DNA from: Coprinopsis marcescibilis
Lineage: Eukaryota > Basidiomycota > Agaricomycetes > Agaricales > Psathyrellaceae
Assembly: GCA_004369085.1 (NCBI GenBank)
Contig: ML210457.1
Span: forward strand, 1 to 25,419
DNA length: 25,419 nt
Direction of reading: 5' to 3'
Shown: piece after piece, positions 1-10,189 of the stretch
Layout: each line of letters starts with the position of its first letter
How positions within the stretch are numbered: position 1 is the stretch's first letter
Made by a program: the position numbers and the translations under genes
Notes under the pieces: generated by a model
The model's database searches: none
What the model was told of the DNA's origin: nothing
Seen by the model: the letters and a program-made list of their open reading frames with translations, nothing else

Positions 1-141
1 TACCGAGGCGGTGTCGTCTTGGTTGAGATGAAAGAAGTTGGCGAGTCGCAGAAGGTTCGCCTTGGTTTGGGTCGAGACTGGTTGGTTAAAAACTGGCTGA
101 CCATCTTGTGCCGGTTGTCCTCGCCGCCTATCAGGGGGCAT
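1..141 (-). CDS. 5' end of unidentified gene, cut by left window edge
   Basis: Reading the minus strand from an ATG at 141-139, 47 codons stay open to the window edge. The peptide starts MPPDRRRGQPAQ and later contains TKANLLRLANFFHL. The basic, Gln/Pro-rich start followed by a short amphipathic, leucine-rich helix vaguely recalls the first helix of a SAP-like motif, but this is only an impression and no family is claimed. It lies head to head with the tRNA ligase gene, so the space between them would hold both promoters. It could be a chance open frame, since only 47 codons are visible. The sequence left of the window would decide. Confidence 0.4.
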   Translation of the reverse strand, partial: MPPDRRRGQPAQDGQPVFNQPVSTQTKANLLRLANFFHLNQDDTASV

Positions 142-970
142 CAGTATACAAATGGAAGTGAATGAGAATTGTGAGTTTAAGACAATGAATTCTGTTATGT
201 CTTTGAATATGACAGATCCTGTAGCGTGATGAAATGAGGTGTGAGTTCGGTGAGCACGAGGAGTGCTGCGCTGGCTGAGACGGCTGTAAGGCCTTGTTGT
301 TGTCTGACCACTTCGCTACACAAGACCAAACACTTGGCCTCCGTCTCGGCCAAGTCTGTCTAAATCCGAAATTGAATTATGTTGCCGATCGTCATCATCT
401 CACGGCTGACAACCAGCGGCAGCGCACAAGGAACGAGTCACTTCACGTCTAACCACCACTACCATCGTCGTCAAGAGTCATCTCCTCCTTCTTTAAAGTC
501 CCGCCCTTGCTGAAGTCAAAAATCGAATCAAGATAGGTTCCATACTCCCAACTCGCCTTGCGCCGCGCCATTCCGAGTCCGGCACCACCGCGTTTTCGAG
601 AAATTGCTTCCGTGCGCGACTTGTTCCCTCTGGGATTTGTTTGATCCAGAAGAGGACGACGCGACTTGGATTGTCACCATCACATTTGTCGGAATCGACA
701 TTGCCATCAACCTTTACCTCAACCTCGACATCCACATCGAAGCCGATCGCGTGTATCTCGAGCCTCTATCAGGCCAAATTTAGGAAGATCGGCAGTCGAG
801 GAGGATACACCGCGGTGCAATCTAGGCTCAGGTTCTCCGCGAAGAGTACGGCTTTTAAGGTTGATTCGACGTACACAAGGGGACCTGCGGTTACATCTAC
901 AAGGACGAGGATTTTTACATATTCTACCAACACCAGCATCGACAAGTCCACCAACCTCGCCAACACTGAA
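142..970. other. Divergent intergenic region and tRNA ligase 5' leader
   Basis: No gene is seen here. A short inverted repeat (stem CTTGGCC/GGCCAAG, 8-nt loop) lies at 333-354. From 641 to 970 the frame of the tRNA ligase is open upstream of its first ATG and would encode a Ser/Thr/Arg-rich stretch resembling an organellar presequence. It contains no in-frame ATG (641 is TTG), so it is most simply 5' untranslated leader. Use of a non-AUG start to make an N-terminally extended isoform cannot be excluded. Confidence 0.5.
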
Positions 971-3906
971 ATGGCTGATCCAACTCCAACCTCCGCCGTC
1001 CCATCCCAAAGCCAAACCCACACCCCGAACGCACCTACAGCTCTGCCCCCAAGCACCCGCAAAGCCCAGCTCGAAGACAGCGCCCTAATCGACACCCTCC
1101 TCGGACTCTCCAAAACATCTCCAAAGCTGGTGAAGAGCACGCTGAGCGATGTGCCGGGGTGCGAAGCCGAAGGACTCGCCGTGCGCAGCTGGAAGATGAA
1201 CGAGTTCAAGTACTACGATGTGCCTTCTCCGTTCCCTACGCTTGCCAGAGGGCTGTTCACGATGGATGTCGGTGATGAAGATGGGGATGGCGTGGATGGT
1301 GTGAGGCATAGGATCGTGGTGAGGGGGTATGACAAGTTTTTTAATATCGGCGAGGTGCCGTGGACGACTGTGCGTACCGTCTTCTCTCTTTTCTCTTCTC
1401 CTCTCCTAGACTTCCTCGTTACGTGACTTGGTACTGACGACCCAACGTCAAACATAGTGGGAATCAATCAAGGATCATACAACAGGACCTTACACCCTCT
1501 CGCTCAAATCAAACGGATGCATTATCTTCATCGCAGCGATCACCCCATCCAAGGTGCTCGTGACCTCGAAGCACAGCGTCGGGAGCGGGGATGCCACTGT
1601 CAGCCACGCGATGATGGGCAGGCGGTGGTTGGAGCGGTATCTCAAGGAGAAAGGGCGGGAGGAAAAAGATCTGGCGGGTGAGTTGTGGAGGAAGAATCTG
1701 ACCGCTGTTGCCGAGGTATGTATGTATCTACCCGACGAATCGTCTTCTCTTCGTCGTGTCGTTACAATGGCTTATCCTTTCTCATAGCTATGCGACGACA
1801 ATTTCGAAGAACACGTTCTCGCGTACCCACCCGACAAGACAGGACTGCACCTGCACGGACTCAACCACTCCTCCAAGTACTTCCACACACTTCTAACCGC
1901 CGAAGTAGACGCTTTCGCCGAAGAATGGGGTTTCATCCGTACCGCCACGCTTGACTTTGATACCATCGAGGAGGTGAAGACATTTAGCGACGAGGTCGCC
2001 AAAACTGGTAAATGGGATGGAGAAGCCGTGGAAGGGTTCGTGGTGCGGACCCACGTCGGCGTCCCGCCTCGCAACACCAAGGCCGAATCCTCACCGACGC
2101 CTTACCCACCCGGATCCACCTTCTTTTTCAAGATCAAGTACGACGAGCCGTATATGATGTACAGGGACTGGCGCGAGCTCACCAAGATGTTGCTCACCAA
2201 GCACGCAAAGGGCGAGCGCATGCAGGCCAGTGGGCTGCCCAAGGGCAAGATGAGGAGGGAAGAGACGAGGAAGTATGTGGATTGGGTTGTTGGTGATATC
2301 AAGCGCAATCCGGCGCTGTACGAGACGTACTTGAATGGCAAAGGCATCATTGCGACTCGCGAGAGGTTTTTGAGGAGGTTGGAGGAGGGCGGCCTGCAGG
2401 ATTTTTCCGGCGAGGGAGAGGGGCAGACAACGAAGCAGGAGTTTGGGAAGACCGTTATTGTGCCTGTTGCCGTTCCTGGATGTGGTGAGTCTGCTTTTGT
2501 GCGTGGGGTGGGTGGGATGCTGATTGTGGGTCTGTAGGCAAGACGACTGTGTCGCTGGCGTTGGCCAAATTGTTCGGGTTTGGACATTCGCAGAGCGATA
2601 ACGTCCAGGGTAAAAAGGCTGCTGTGACGTTTGTGAAGAACGTCGTAGGGCTGTTGAAGACGCACGACGTCGTCATCGCCGACAAGTACGTCTCCTCTCT
2701 ATCCTTACATCCTCGCTTTCGCTAACCTCCCATCCGTGTAGGAACAACCACCTCCGACAGCACCGCACAGCGCTGCGCGAAGCCACCTCCAACTTTTCAC
2801 CCCCCGTCCGACTGCTCGCCCTCCACTTTGACATCACATCCAAACCACCCGCCACGATCCACAGAATCTGCTCCGAGCGCATCTTCAAACGGGGTGAGAA
2901 CCACCAGACCCTACGGCCTGACCCCACGTCAAAGGGGTTCCATGAGGAGGTGGTGTGGCAGTTTATAGGGTCGAGCGAAGAGTTGGCGCCGGATGAGGTG
3001 GACGGGGTTGTGGATATGGATGTGGAGGGTGGGGTGGTTGAGCAGGTTTTGCAGGCTGTTGAGGGCGTTGGGAGGGCGCTTGGATGGGAAGAGGGGAGGT
3101 TTCCTTCGGAGGAGAGGGTTAGGGAGGTTGTGCAGGAGGTTCTGGAGGGGTATAAAGTCGATGTTGGCGATGTTTCAGGCGGAGGCGGGGGGAAGAAGAG
3201 GGCGCAGGGTCAGGCGCAGGAAGGGAAGGGCAAGAAAATCGCCTCTGCACCGCGATACTTTGGTGTGCTTCCTGAAGTGGATTTGGCGAAACTGCTGGAG
3301 ACAGAGTTGGCTGTGCGTGAGGGTGAGGAGCTTGATAGCGGAGAAGGAAAAGTGAGGAAGGAGGCGAGGGAGATGTTCGAGGTGCTTAAAAAGGGGAATA
3401 GGGTGACGAAACGGCCACATGTGACGCTCACTCACAAGACCAGTGCGAAGGAGGCGCCAGAGGTATGGGATTTATGTGTGGAGCTGGACTCGATGAGTGG
3501 CCCGCCAGTGTTCGAGGGCGTCTTGAAGACGTTGGTGTTCACTGAGCGGGTTATGGCGCTTACCTTTGAGGATCTGCAGCTCGCCGACTCGGCCATCGAG
3601 GATACCGGGAAGAAGATGGAAGACCTCGACCCGCTGGTGGATAGTTTTGAGCAGTTGCCGGTGGGCGAGGTGGGGACGTCGAATAAGGCGCGCAAGGTTG
3701 GTGGGAGGCTTGTGGAGGGGTTGCCTGATGCCATTAGGAGGCGGTTGCATGTGACGATTGGGACGCGGGATGGGGGTGTTGCGCCTATAGAGGGAAAGTT
3801 TGTGGTTGAGCAGTGGAGGGAGGGCGAAGATGAGGATGGGGAGGTGAGAGTGTTGGATATTGGGGAGACGAAAGTGACAGGGTTGTTGAAGGGGCTGTAT
3901 TCGTAG
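971..3906 (+). CDS. TRL1: Fungal tRNA ligase Trl1 (ligase, kinase and cyclic phosphodiesterase)
   Basis: This enzyme heals and seals tRNA halves after intron excision and, in yeast, HAC1 mRNA in the unfolded protein response. Proposed exons are 971-1369, 1458-1715, 1788-2484, 2538-2685 and 2742-3906, joined in frame to 888 residues (yeast Trl1 is 827). The N-terminal adenylyltransferase domain has the sequence KFFNIGEVPWTT before the nucleotidyl-lysine motif LKSNGC (Lys about 150). The central polynucleotide kinase domain has the P-loop VPGCGKTT (about 448-455), its codon split by a 53-nt intron. The C-terminal 2H phosphodiesterase domain has both signature motifs, HVTLT (His about 727) and HVTIG (His about 837). 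The start at 971 is the first in-frame ATG. All three catalytic centres are present, so the gene looks functional. It converges on the peroxygenase pseudogene downstream. Confidence 0.95.
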
Positions 3907-4062
3907 GTGTGTTTGTAGTAGCAGTAGTGTTATTTGACCCAGTCCCTGTGCTCCTCGCACTTTATACAATTTAATGTTTTATGATTGATCGTTGTTTGAA
4001 CCTAAATAATTTATTGCCTGTGTCAAGTAAAGATACAATTTGCAGCGCTTGTTGCATAGGTG

Positions 4063-4860
4063 CTAATCTCTACCATAAGGAAACACCTGGGTGCAGTTGA
4101 TCTGATCAGACAATTGCAAGTTCAGGTTCAGGTTCCTCCACAGCACCCCAGTCGGGTTCGGATAGAGACCCTGGAGCCTCTTGCCTACGAAGAACTTGTA
4201 AAAGGTACATATGCTCAGCAAGCTACCCTGGCTCTCATCCACCTCAAAGCTCTTCACCCCGTTCACGTTTCTCCCGGCCTGGAAGCCCAATCGCATAGGA
4301 TCACTTCCCAGTGGAGCGGGGATCGATTCCGCATCTGCAGTGCCCGGCTTGGAGGCACGGAAGAAGGACCAAGGGTAGCGCATGTTCATGAAGAAGCTTT
4401 CCCCGGCTTTCATGTCTAAATGGGCAGCCAGTGGCCCGCTGACGCGCCCATCGACAAATATGGAGGTCGGGAAAACGGCTTCGCTGAATGCGGTAAAGTG
4501 ATGATGACCCAACAGTTCGAAGGTGGGGTTGGTGTCGATGGTCTGCTTGATGCGGTGGTATCGGAGCTCGCGTGCGACGGTAAGGTTGTAGTATCCGTTC
4601 CCGTAACGTTTGCTGAATTCCTTGAACTGATTCAAGATTCACTCGAGGCTTACGCTAGCACCCATGCAAAAGCTATTTTACTCATACCTGGTCGAAGAGC
4701 TTTCTGTTCGGGTTGACGTTTCACCAAAGAAATCGTCCCCTATAGGGTCAGGCCCAGTCTTCGACGTCTTCCCGCCAATACCCAACGCCCGTGACAAGGT
4801 TCCCATCAAGAAGCTGTGCAACATCCCAGACCCGCCAAGTTGTTCCTGGAGCCAAAGGAG
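4063..4860 (-). pseudogene. Decayed heme-thiolate peroxidase/UPO gene (copy 1)
   Basis: The last exon (about 4063-4635) is open and clearly belongs to the chloroperoxidase/unspecific peroxygenase family. It has YGNGYYNLTVARELRYHRI and ends QVFPYGRD, close to the copy at 10190-11551. A GT-AG intron after the LFDQ codons is preserved. Upstream the gene is broken. The stretch AQLLDGNLVT is in one frame and GGKTSKTGPDP in another, about two bases having been lost between them. After GPDP the segment that carries the EGD acid-base motif in the other copies is missing, including an intron, and a further one-base shift follows DDFFG. No exon with a signal peptide or the PCP heme-ligand motif is found upstream. 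The product cannot be an active peroxygenase. Confidence 0.88.
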
Positions 4861-5612
4861 TTCACGAAAGGTCGGCGACGAAGGACAACCTGGTATTCTT
4901 GCCATATATTATCAGGTAGCGGGCTTTGCCACCTTCAGGTGGCTTTACAGTGTTATATTAGAGAGTCTGTCCCTCAGGGTCACGTTTGTCCTCGGGCTTG
5001 CCGAAACGTGTGGCTGTGCGAGGATCTAATCTAATCGGGAAGCCAGAGTGAATTTTTACGCTCGCCATAGTTTATTAAATTCTCTATCGTGCTGTATTCA
5101 AGACTCGAACTGGAATAATACGTTTCTCGAAGACGAGAGAAGCAGCTCCACATCCAACTTCTTGAACTCGAGCGCCAGGGCCAGCCCAAATTTGACAATT
5201 CTCTTGAATACGTACGTTACAGTGGCTCCTGTGCTCCGGCAGAGAAGTAAAAGTAACAAGATCGGCGCCACTCTCTCGGCCATAAGTAAAAGCTAGATAG
5301 ATGCATCTCTGTTCTAGACTTCCAATAACTGCATTACGGCCCATAGGATTGAACACGAGTCGCAGTACCACTCACTTGGGTGTACCAGCGCGGAAGCCGA
5401 TGACGTCGCCTACGACTCTGACATCGATCGATTACCACTGCGATCGCGACTTGGATCGATAATCGCTCACTTGACAGAGCACTATGTATAAAGACAGAAA
5501 GGGACCCACATTTCCACAATCCACGCCTGGTTCGCCGTGCTCTAGTTGCGTCCCGACTCTTGTTTAGCCACTGGGCCAGCCTACGTCTTCCGTACTTTCA
5601 TCCCCTGCAGAA
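4861..5612. other. Intergenic region without a supported gene
   Basis: This stretch separates the 5' end of the peroxygenase pseudogene from the beta-trefoil gene. It holds a small perfect hairpin at 4929-4942 (CCACCT/AGGTGG) and the presumed promoter of the downstream gene. A minus-strand frame of 61 codons (5283-5098) begins with a hydrophobic leader but resembles no known protein. The missing first exons of the pseudogene were looked for here and not found. Confidence 0.5.
5487..5493 (+). promoter_or_regulatory. Probable TATA box of the beta-trefoil gene
   Basis: The sequence TATAAAG lies about 120 bases upstream of the ATG at 5613. The spacing leaves room for a leader of roughly 85-90 bases. 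It is assigned from sequence and position only. Confidence 0.45.
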
Positions 5613-7023
5613 ATGGTACAACTCGTAGATGGGGAGATATACAGGCTTATCAGCACACGCTTTCGAGCAGTCGTGGAGCTGGAGGACCGGACAAAGCGTG
5701 TGGGTGCGTGTAATCAATCCCCCCGCTTTCAGAGCTTCTACTAATTTACACAACCGACATCTAGTGTTACACGACTTTACAGGGAGCCCATGGCAAAAGG
5801 TACAGTCATCCTTTGCTGTTAAACCTCACGGATTGGGGGCTGAAGGTGGTAACGCTGCGAAGTGGACAGCAATCAAAGCGGGCGAGTACTGGAAGTTCTG
5901 CAACGTTGGTTCGGAACTCTACTTGGGCATCGACATTCCCTACTCTCCCTCCAACGGTCTCGAGATTGTCGGGACATCGAACGACGAGTTCATGTGGAAA
6001 ATTGAACCAAAAACGTCCAGTGATCATCCAACGGCGCTCCAGTAAGTTCATATCGCTCCCCGCTCTATATCTCCTGTTAGAATGACTAGTTGACCTCTAC
6101 TCATCAGGCTTTTTGTTCCATATACACGATTCTGTTTGGATGCATCTGCGAGCGGATCGCTACCCGGAGTGAAGGTTCAGTTCTGGGAGGGAGCCCAACA
6201 TGCTCTGGTCATCGATCGTCGTATGTAATCGACTCGCGCAAACTCTCTTGAAGTACTGACATAAATCTCCGAATGTGTCCTCAGATGTGGAGCCCGTCGT
6301 ACCCTGTGTCAAAGGCGCCGTATACAAGCTCGTCAACGCTGAAAGCGGGACAGTAGCCCACCTTGAGTCCAATGGCAATGGTTCGCACCAGGTAATCTCT
6401 TTTTGAGAATCTGCTCATGCTCATTATTGCCTCCGCTCCAGTGCGTGGATACGAGTACAATGAAGGGCGTAACCAACTAGTGGGTGGCATTTTCTGTGCG
6501 CTGCATCCCAAATCTGACATGACCAAATAATACGGGCGTCGCAGTGGGAGGCGATCTGGCAAGAAGGATCCAATCCGTATCTTTGTTCATTCAAGAACGT
6601 CTTGAACGGCCTCTATCTCGGCATACAAGACGACATCCCAAAAAAAGACACCGCCATTGTCGAGACCAAGAAGGCGTTCAGGTGGTGCCTTGTTGCCGAC
6701 TCCTTTGACTTAAGTCAATTTCAGTGAGGACCCCCCGAACCGCACTGTGAACCCCTCCCGTGAGCTAACTTGTGCCAATACACTCAGAATCTACATACCA
6801 TACGTCAAACTTAGCATCAATCTCCACGAAAATTCAAAGAATCCAGGTACGCGCATGTACCTGTGGAGCCCGATTCGTGACCGGCATTGGCGTTTCGAGA
6901 GGGGTTAGTAGTGTCCATCTGAGTTGAGATGCATAATAACTCTTGACTTACTGTCCACTCCCAGTCGATGTCCCTGATAGATCTCTGCCGGTTTGGGCAG
7001 GACAGTACCCAGGTGCTACATAA
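5613..7023 (+). CDS. Two-module beta-trefoil (ricin-B-like lectin) protein
   Basis: Proposed exons are 5613-5703, 5765-5799, 5863-6041, 6108-6220, 6285-6391, 6545-6723, 6788-6903 and 6965-7023, giving 292 residues. The protein is a tandem repeat of two modules of about 140 residues. Each starts with a G-x-x-Y-x-L strand (GEIYRLIS, GAVYKLVN), then a tryptophan right after an intron (Trp43 WTAI, Trp176 WEAI), a NV-x5-YLGI element, and a VPY/IPY strand followed by xFW or LW. This fits the ricin-B/beta-trefoil fold, which binds sugars in fungal lectins; the related mycocypin-type protease inhibitors are an alternative. There is no signal peptide, so a cytoplasmic protein is likely. If the last intron is retained the protein ends at a TAG at 6906-6908. 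Exons 3 and 6 are both 179 nt, showing that the gene arose by internal duplication. Confidence 0.75.
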
Positions 7024-7264
7024 TGTGAATGCTCGAAGAAATCTATGTTTTCAAAAGTTGAATCGTGAATCAAAAGACTATAGTAACTACTTTGCTGTTT
7101 ATATCCTCTCCTTATCGCCATCTTTCTGGAAATGGTGTCTTTACTCAGATCCAGAGATTCCAGACGTCCACATAACGGGACACCGACATATTTTTTTGTG
7201 GTGTAAGTACACGTTAATGGCACCTAGAGAGTCTGTCGGCACTCCAGGGCATCGTCCCCTTGTA
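7024..7264. other. Spacer downstream of the beta-trefoil gene
   Basis: Nothing recognisable was found between the beta-trefoil stop codon and the tRNA ligase fragment. Open frames here have no homology-like motifs. Confidence 0.4.
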
Positions 7265-7408
7265 GCATCCCGACACTTGTACCACAGCCAGCATCTAAAG
7301 TTCTTCTTCAAGATTGAGTACGACGAGCCCTATGATGTACATGGGCTGAGGCGAGCTCACCAAGCACACAAAGGACAAGCGCATGAGGCGGGTGGGTTGC
7401 CCAACGGG
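7265..7408 (+). pseudogene. Dead fragment of the tRNA ligase gene (exon 3 part)
   Basis: This stretch matches the intact TRL1 gene at about 2090-2245. The reading FFKIEYDEPY corresponds to FFKIKYDEPY of Trl1. The following bases (GGCGAGCTCACCAAG, then a CACAAAGGACAAGCGCATG-like run and GGGTTGCCCAACGGG) follow the parent's order but with several deletions that break the frame. Only the end of the ligase domain is represented, with no flanking exon, so this is a truncated duplication and not a second gene. It lies about 5 kb downstream of its parent, in the same orientation. Confidence 0.8.
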
Positions 7409-7770
7409 TGACAGCCGGCTGGCCCAAGGTAATGGCATATGGGTACTACGCACCGACGCTGACCCTGGGGTTGATGTAGATCTTAGGGTGCTCGGGTTTA
7501 CGCCATCTGTGCATGTTCAGACCGACCCTTTTCGCTATTCCATCCAGGATTATATTCAGTCGCTTCAGAAAGAGTACACCAGCCCAGGGTTTATAATGCT
7601 CAAGAAGTGAGGACAGTGGGTTCACGCGGCTTTTCAAGTCCACTTTCTTATTCACAGTCTGCGAAAAGGCCCGAACACTATACTCCGACGACTGTAAACA
7701 CGTAGAAACAGGGGGATCTGAACCAAGTCTGAACGGTACAGCTGGACGGAATAAGCCGGGGGATTGAGAC
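7409..7770. other. Unassigned stretch upstream of the Crinkler-type gene
   Basis: The missing first half of the first Crinkler N-terminal domain, and a start codon for that gene, would be expected here but were not recognised. A plus-strand frame (7383-7610) and a minus-strand frame (7814-7446) are open but resemble nothing known. A TGA lies in the Crinkler frame at 7765-7767, just before the first recognisable codons. Confidence 0.4.
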
Positions 7771-9961
7771 TCCGACGACATACAACTCTTCAAGGTTTCG
7801 CTCCCCATAGCCAACGCGGAACAAGCTCGAGACCCGGAAAAAATCGATGGCGCAGAGGAGCTCTCGTCTTTCCAGGAGATATCAGCAGTCTTCCAGCATC
7901 CGCAGAAACAGAATATCCACGTTGTTGCACTTGCGCCCCCAGGTGAGCTTCCTCCACGGCCTGTCGTTTTCTCGCTATTGACTCCCTACGCGCTGCAGTA
8001 ACGGGTCCTAGTGGTACGTCTATATCGTTGCTTTCCGGATTAGTTGACCTCATATGACACAGGTTCCACGGATGTCGTCTCCTTGAACTGCCTCCTTTTT
8101 GGCGACACTTCCGAAAAGATATTCACCGTCAAGATCTCTCCCAACGACAATGTCAGCATCCTCAAGGACATGGTCAAGGAGAAGCAACACATTGTTTTCT
8201 CGAATATTCAGGCAACAGACATACAGCTCTTCAAGGTCTCACTGCCTGTAGACGACGACCTAGACGGAAAGCTAGGAAACCTCAAGATCGAGCAGCAAGA
8301 GGAACTAAAATCGCCTGTTGAGGAGATCTCGGGCCTCTTCGAAGATCCACCAGCCAAGAAACTCCATCTCCTAGTACATGCGTTAAATGGTGAGCGCCAC
8401 CCATGTTCCGGCGTTTTCTTCTGCTGAATTACCCTACCTGCATTCAGCACAGTCAAAGCGTCCACGTCCTCTATCACAACAAAGTCGTAGTTGGCCTCAA
8501 AAACGACAGAACATCGAAATTCCTGCCCTTGAGCATGTCGCAGCATTCCTAAAGGCACCCCTAAGCGAACTTGAGAAAGTCCCTGTCAGCAAGCGAGAAT
8601 TTCGGAGACTTGTCCACCCAACTCCCGGTCACGACTACTGCACAGAGAAGGACGCTCTCTCAGTCTTTCGGATCGACGACGACGACGACGATTTGACTGC
8701 ACAGGATGGATGGCCAGTGTGTTTCGTCTCTGCTGTTGTCGAACGACTACCGATATCTGAAAGCAACTTCATTAGCGCTTGGGATCGAAACATCCGCTTC
8801 ATCGTTGAACGATGTGTGCCTTATGGCACCAGCTTCCGGAACAGCAATTCGCATACCGCAACTCGAGATCTGAGGCCTGATTACGGATTTCTCATTCGGA
8901 AAACATGCCCATTTCGTGGAGAAGAGAAAGGTCCCGAAAACACTGCGGATCCGCGAGAGGAGCTGTCAGAAAAGCTTATCTGGATGTACAAGTCCACGCC
9001 TTATGTTCTTGGTGAGCACATCAGCCTTTTGTGGGCGTTTTCATTGACACGAACTACATCCTTCCAGCCTACCATGCCAGTGGGACGTCCGTCTCGCTTG
9101 TAGCATTAGCTCCCTCTCAGGTCGGGCTGAATCCTGTCATTCATAATCTCGTAACGACGGATATACAATGGAGGAAAGACCGAATCAATAACATTTTGCA
9201 TTTAATAAACCTCTCCGCCTTACTCACCCCGTTATCTCAACTCATGGAACCGAGTGGGGCCGAGTTTGACCGATTGGAAAGGTACGTTCAACTGATACAA
9301 CCAAGGTGTTCCTCACAAAGTTGTTCCCCAGGCGGACGTGCACAATTGATTTGACATCATTCGTTATCATCAAGACCTATCAGGACTCGGCCAAAGTCAA
9401 ACACCTTCGCGGTATCTACGACCTATTAAGGGAGTATCGCGTGCCCAATGTCGACCGCCTTTCATTTGCCAGTGGCAACACGGTTCATCTCGCGCCTCGT
9501 GGAGTTGCAGTTCAGCCACGGACGAAGCAAGAACTACACGAATGTGTTCGATGCGTTCTGGAGGCGCTGGTTGTGCGTCCATCTAACAGCATCGCAGTTG
9601 AAACGAGCCTCACGCTTCATTTAGGTACTGCACAGGATTCCATTGTATCACCGCGACATCCGGCCCGAAAACGTGATCAAGCGGATCGAAGACCCATCTC
9701 GGTGGTTCCTCATCGACTGGGAAGATGCATCTGGACCGGAAACAGTAGCCCAGCCATATTTTATGAGGGAGACCCACTCTCCAGATATATTCCACGACAA
9801 CCATGGGGCGGAAGTGGACATTTGGGGTGTCGCTGCTGATTAAGATGTGTTGGCTTCCAGCTGTGCCTCTGGAGATGAGCGATTTCGGGGAACGTCTTCG
9901 TCGAGAATCAAGGACCCTGACTGCCGCGCAGGCCCTCGCGCAACTCAAGGACCTGTCGTAG
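7771..9961 (+). CDS. Crinkler-type protein: ubiquitin-like header, PD-(D/E)XK nuclease and kinase-like domains; probably broken
   Basis: Proposed exons are about 7771-7942, 7999-8013, 8063-8389, 8448-9011, 9068-9281, 9332-9572 and 9625-9843, all phase-consistent. The second to third exons encode a complete Crinkler ubiquitin-like header (VSLNCLLFGDTSEKIFTVKI to KLHLLVHA). It is preceded by the second half of another header (DIQLFKVSLPI to IHVVALAPP) spliced in frame. A basic, NLS-like stretch (KRPRPLSQQSR) follows. Next comes RPDYGF with GEEK nearby, fitting a PD-(D/E)XK nuclease, then a kinase-like domain with VIIKTY, HRDIRPENV and DWED in place of DFG. Such proteins are nuclear effectors or conflict proteins. 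Two defects are visible. No in-frame ATG precedes the headers, and near 9838 the frame shifts to a TAA (9841-9843), whereas the family-like C-terminal tail continues in another frame to a TAG at 9959-9961. Confidence 0.82.
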
Positions 9962-10189
9962 TTCAGAATGTATATAAAACCGTTGGTATTACTATAATCA
10001 CTCCAATCGTGAAGTTTATCAACAGTGCTACGATTCACAGAGATTCCCTTCATTACCCATGGTCTGGTTTATCCCTCACGCCCTCATACGGTCACGGTGG
10101 CGTAGACAATAGATTGAATTTTAATTCAAACTTCAAGTTATTAAGAACGAACTTCAGCCTACTAAGCAAGAATTATGTAACTAACCATC

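Noticed and set aside
641..970. Calling the tRNA ligase start at 641
   Set aside because: Position 641 is TTG, not ATG. The first in-frame ATG is at 971 and gives a length close to that of other fungal enzymes.
5098..5283. 61-codon minus-strand frame with a hydrophobic, signal-like start
   Set aside because: No family motif and no match to the missing 5' exons of the adjacent peroxygenase pseudogene; short leucine-rich runs arise by chance.
7446..7814. 122-codon minus-strand frame opposite the start of the Crinkler gene
   Set aside because: It overlaps the clearly family-like Crinkler codons on the other strand from 7771 on, so at least its first part is a shadow.
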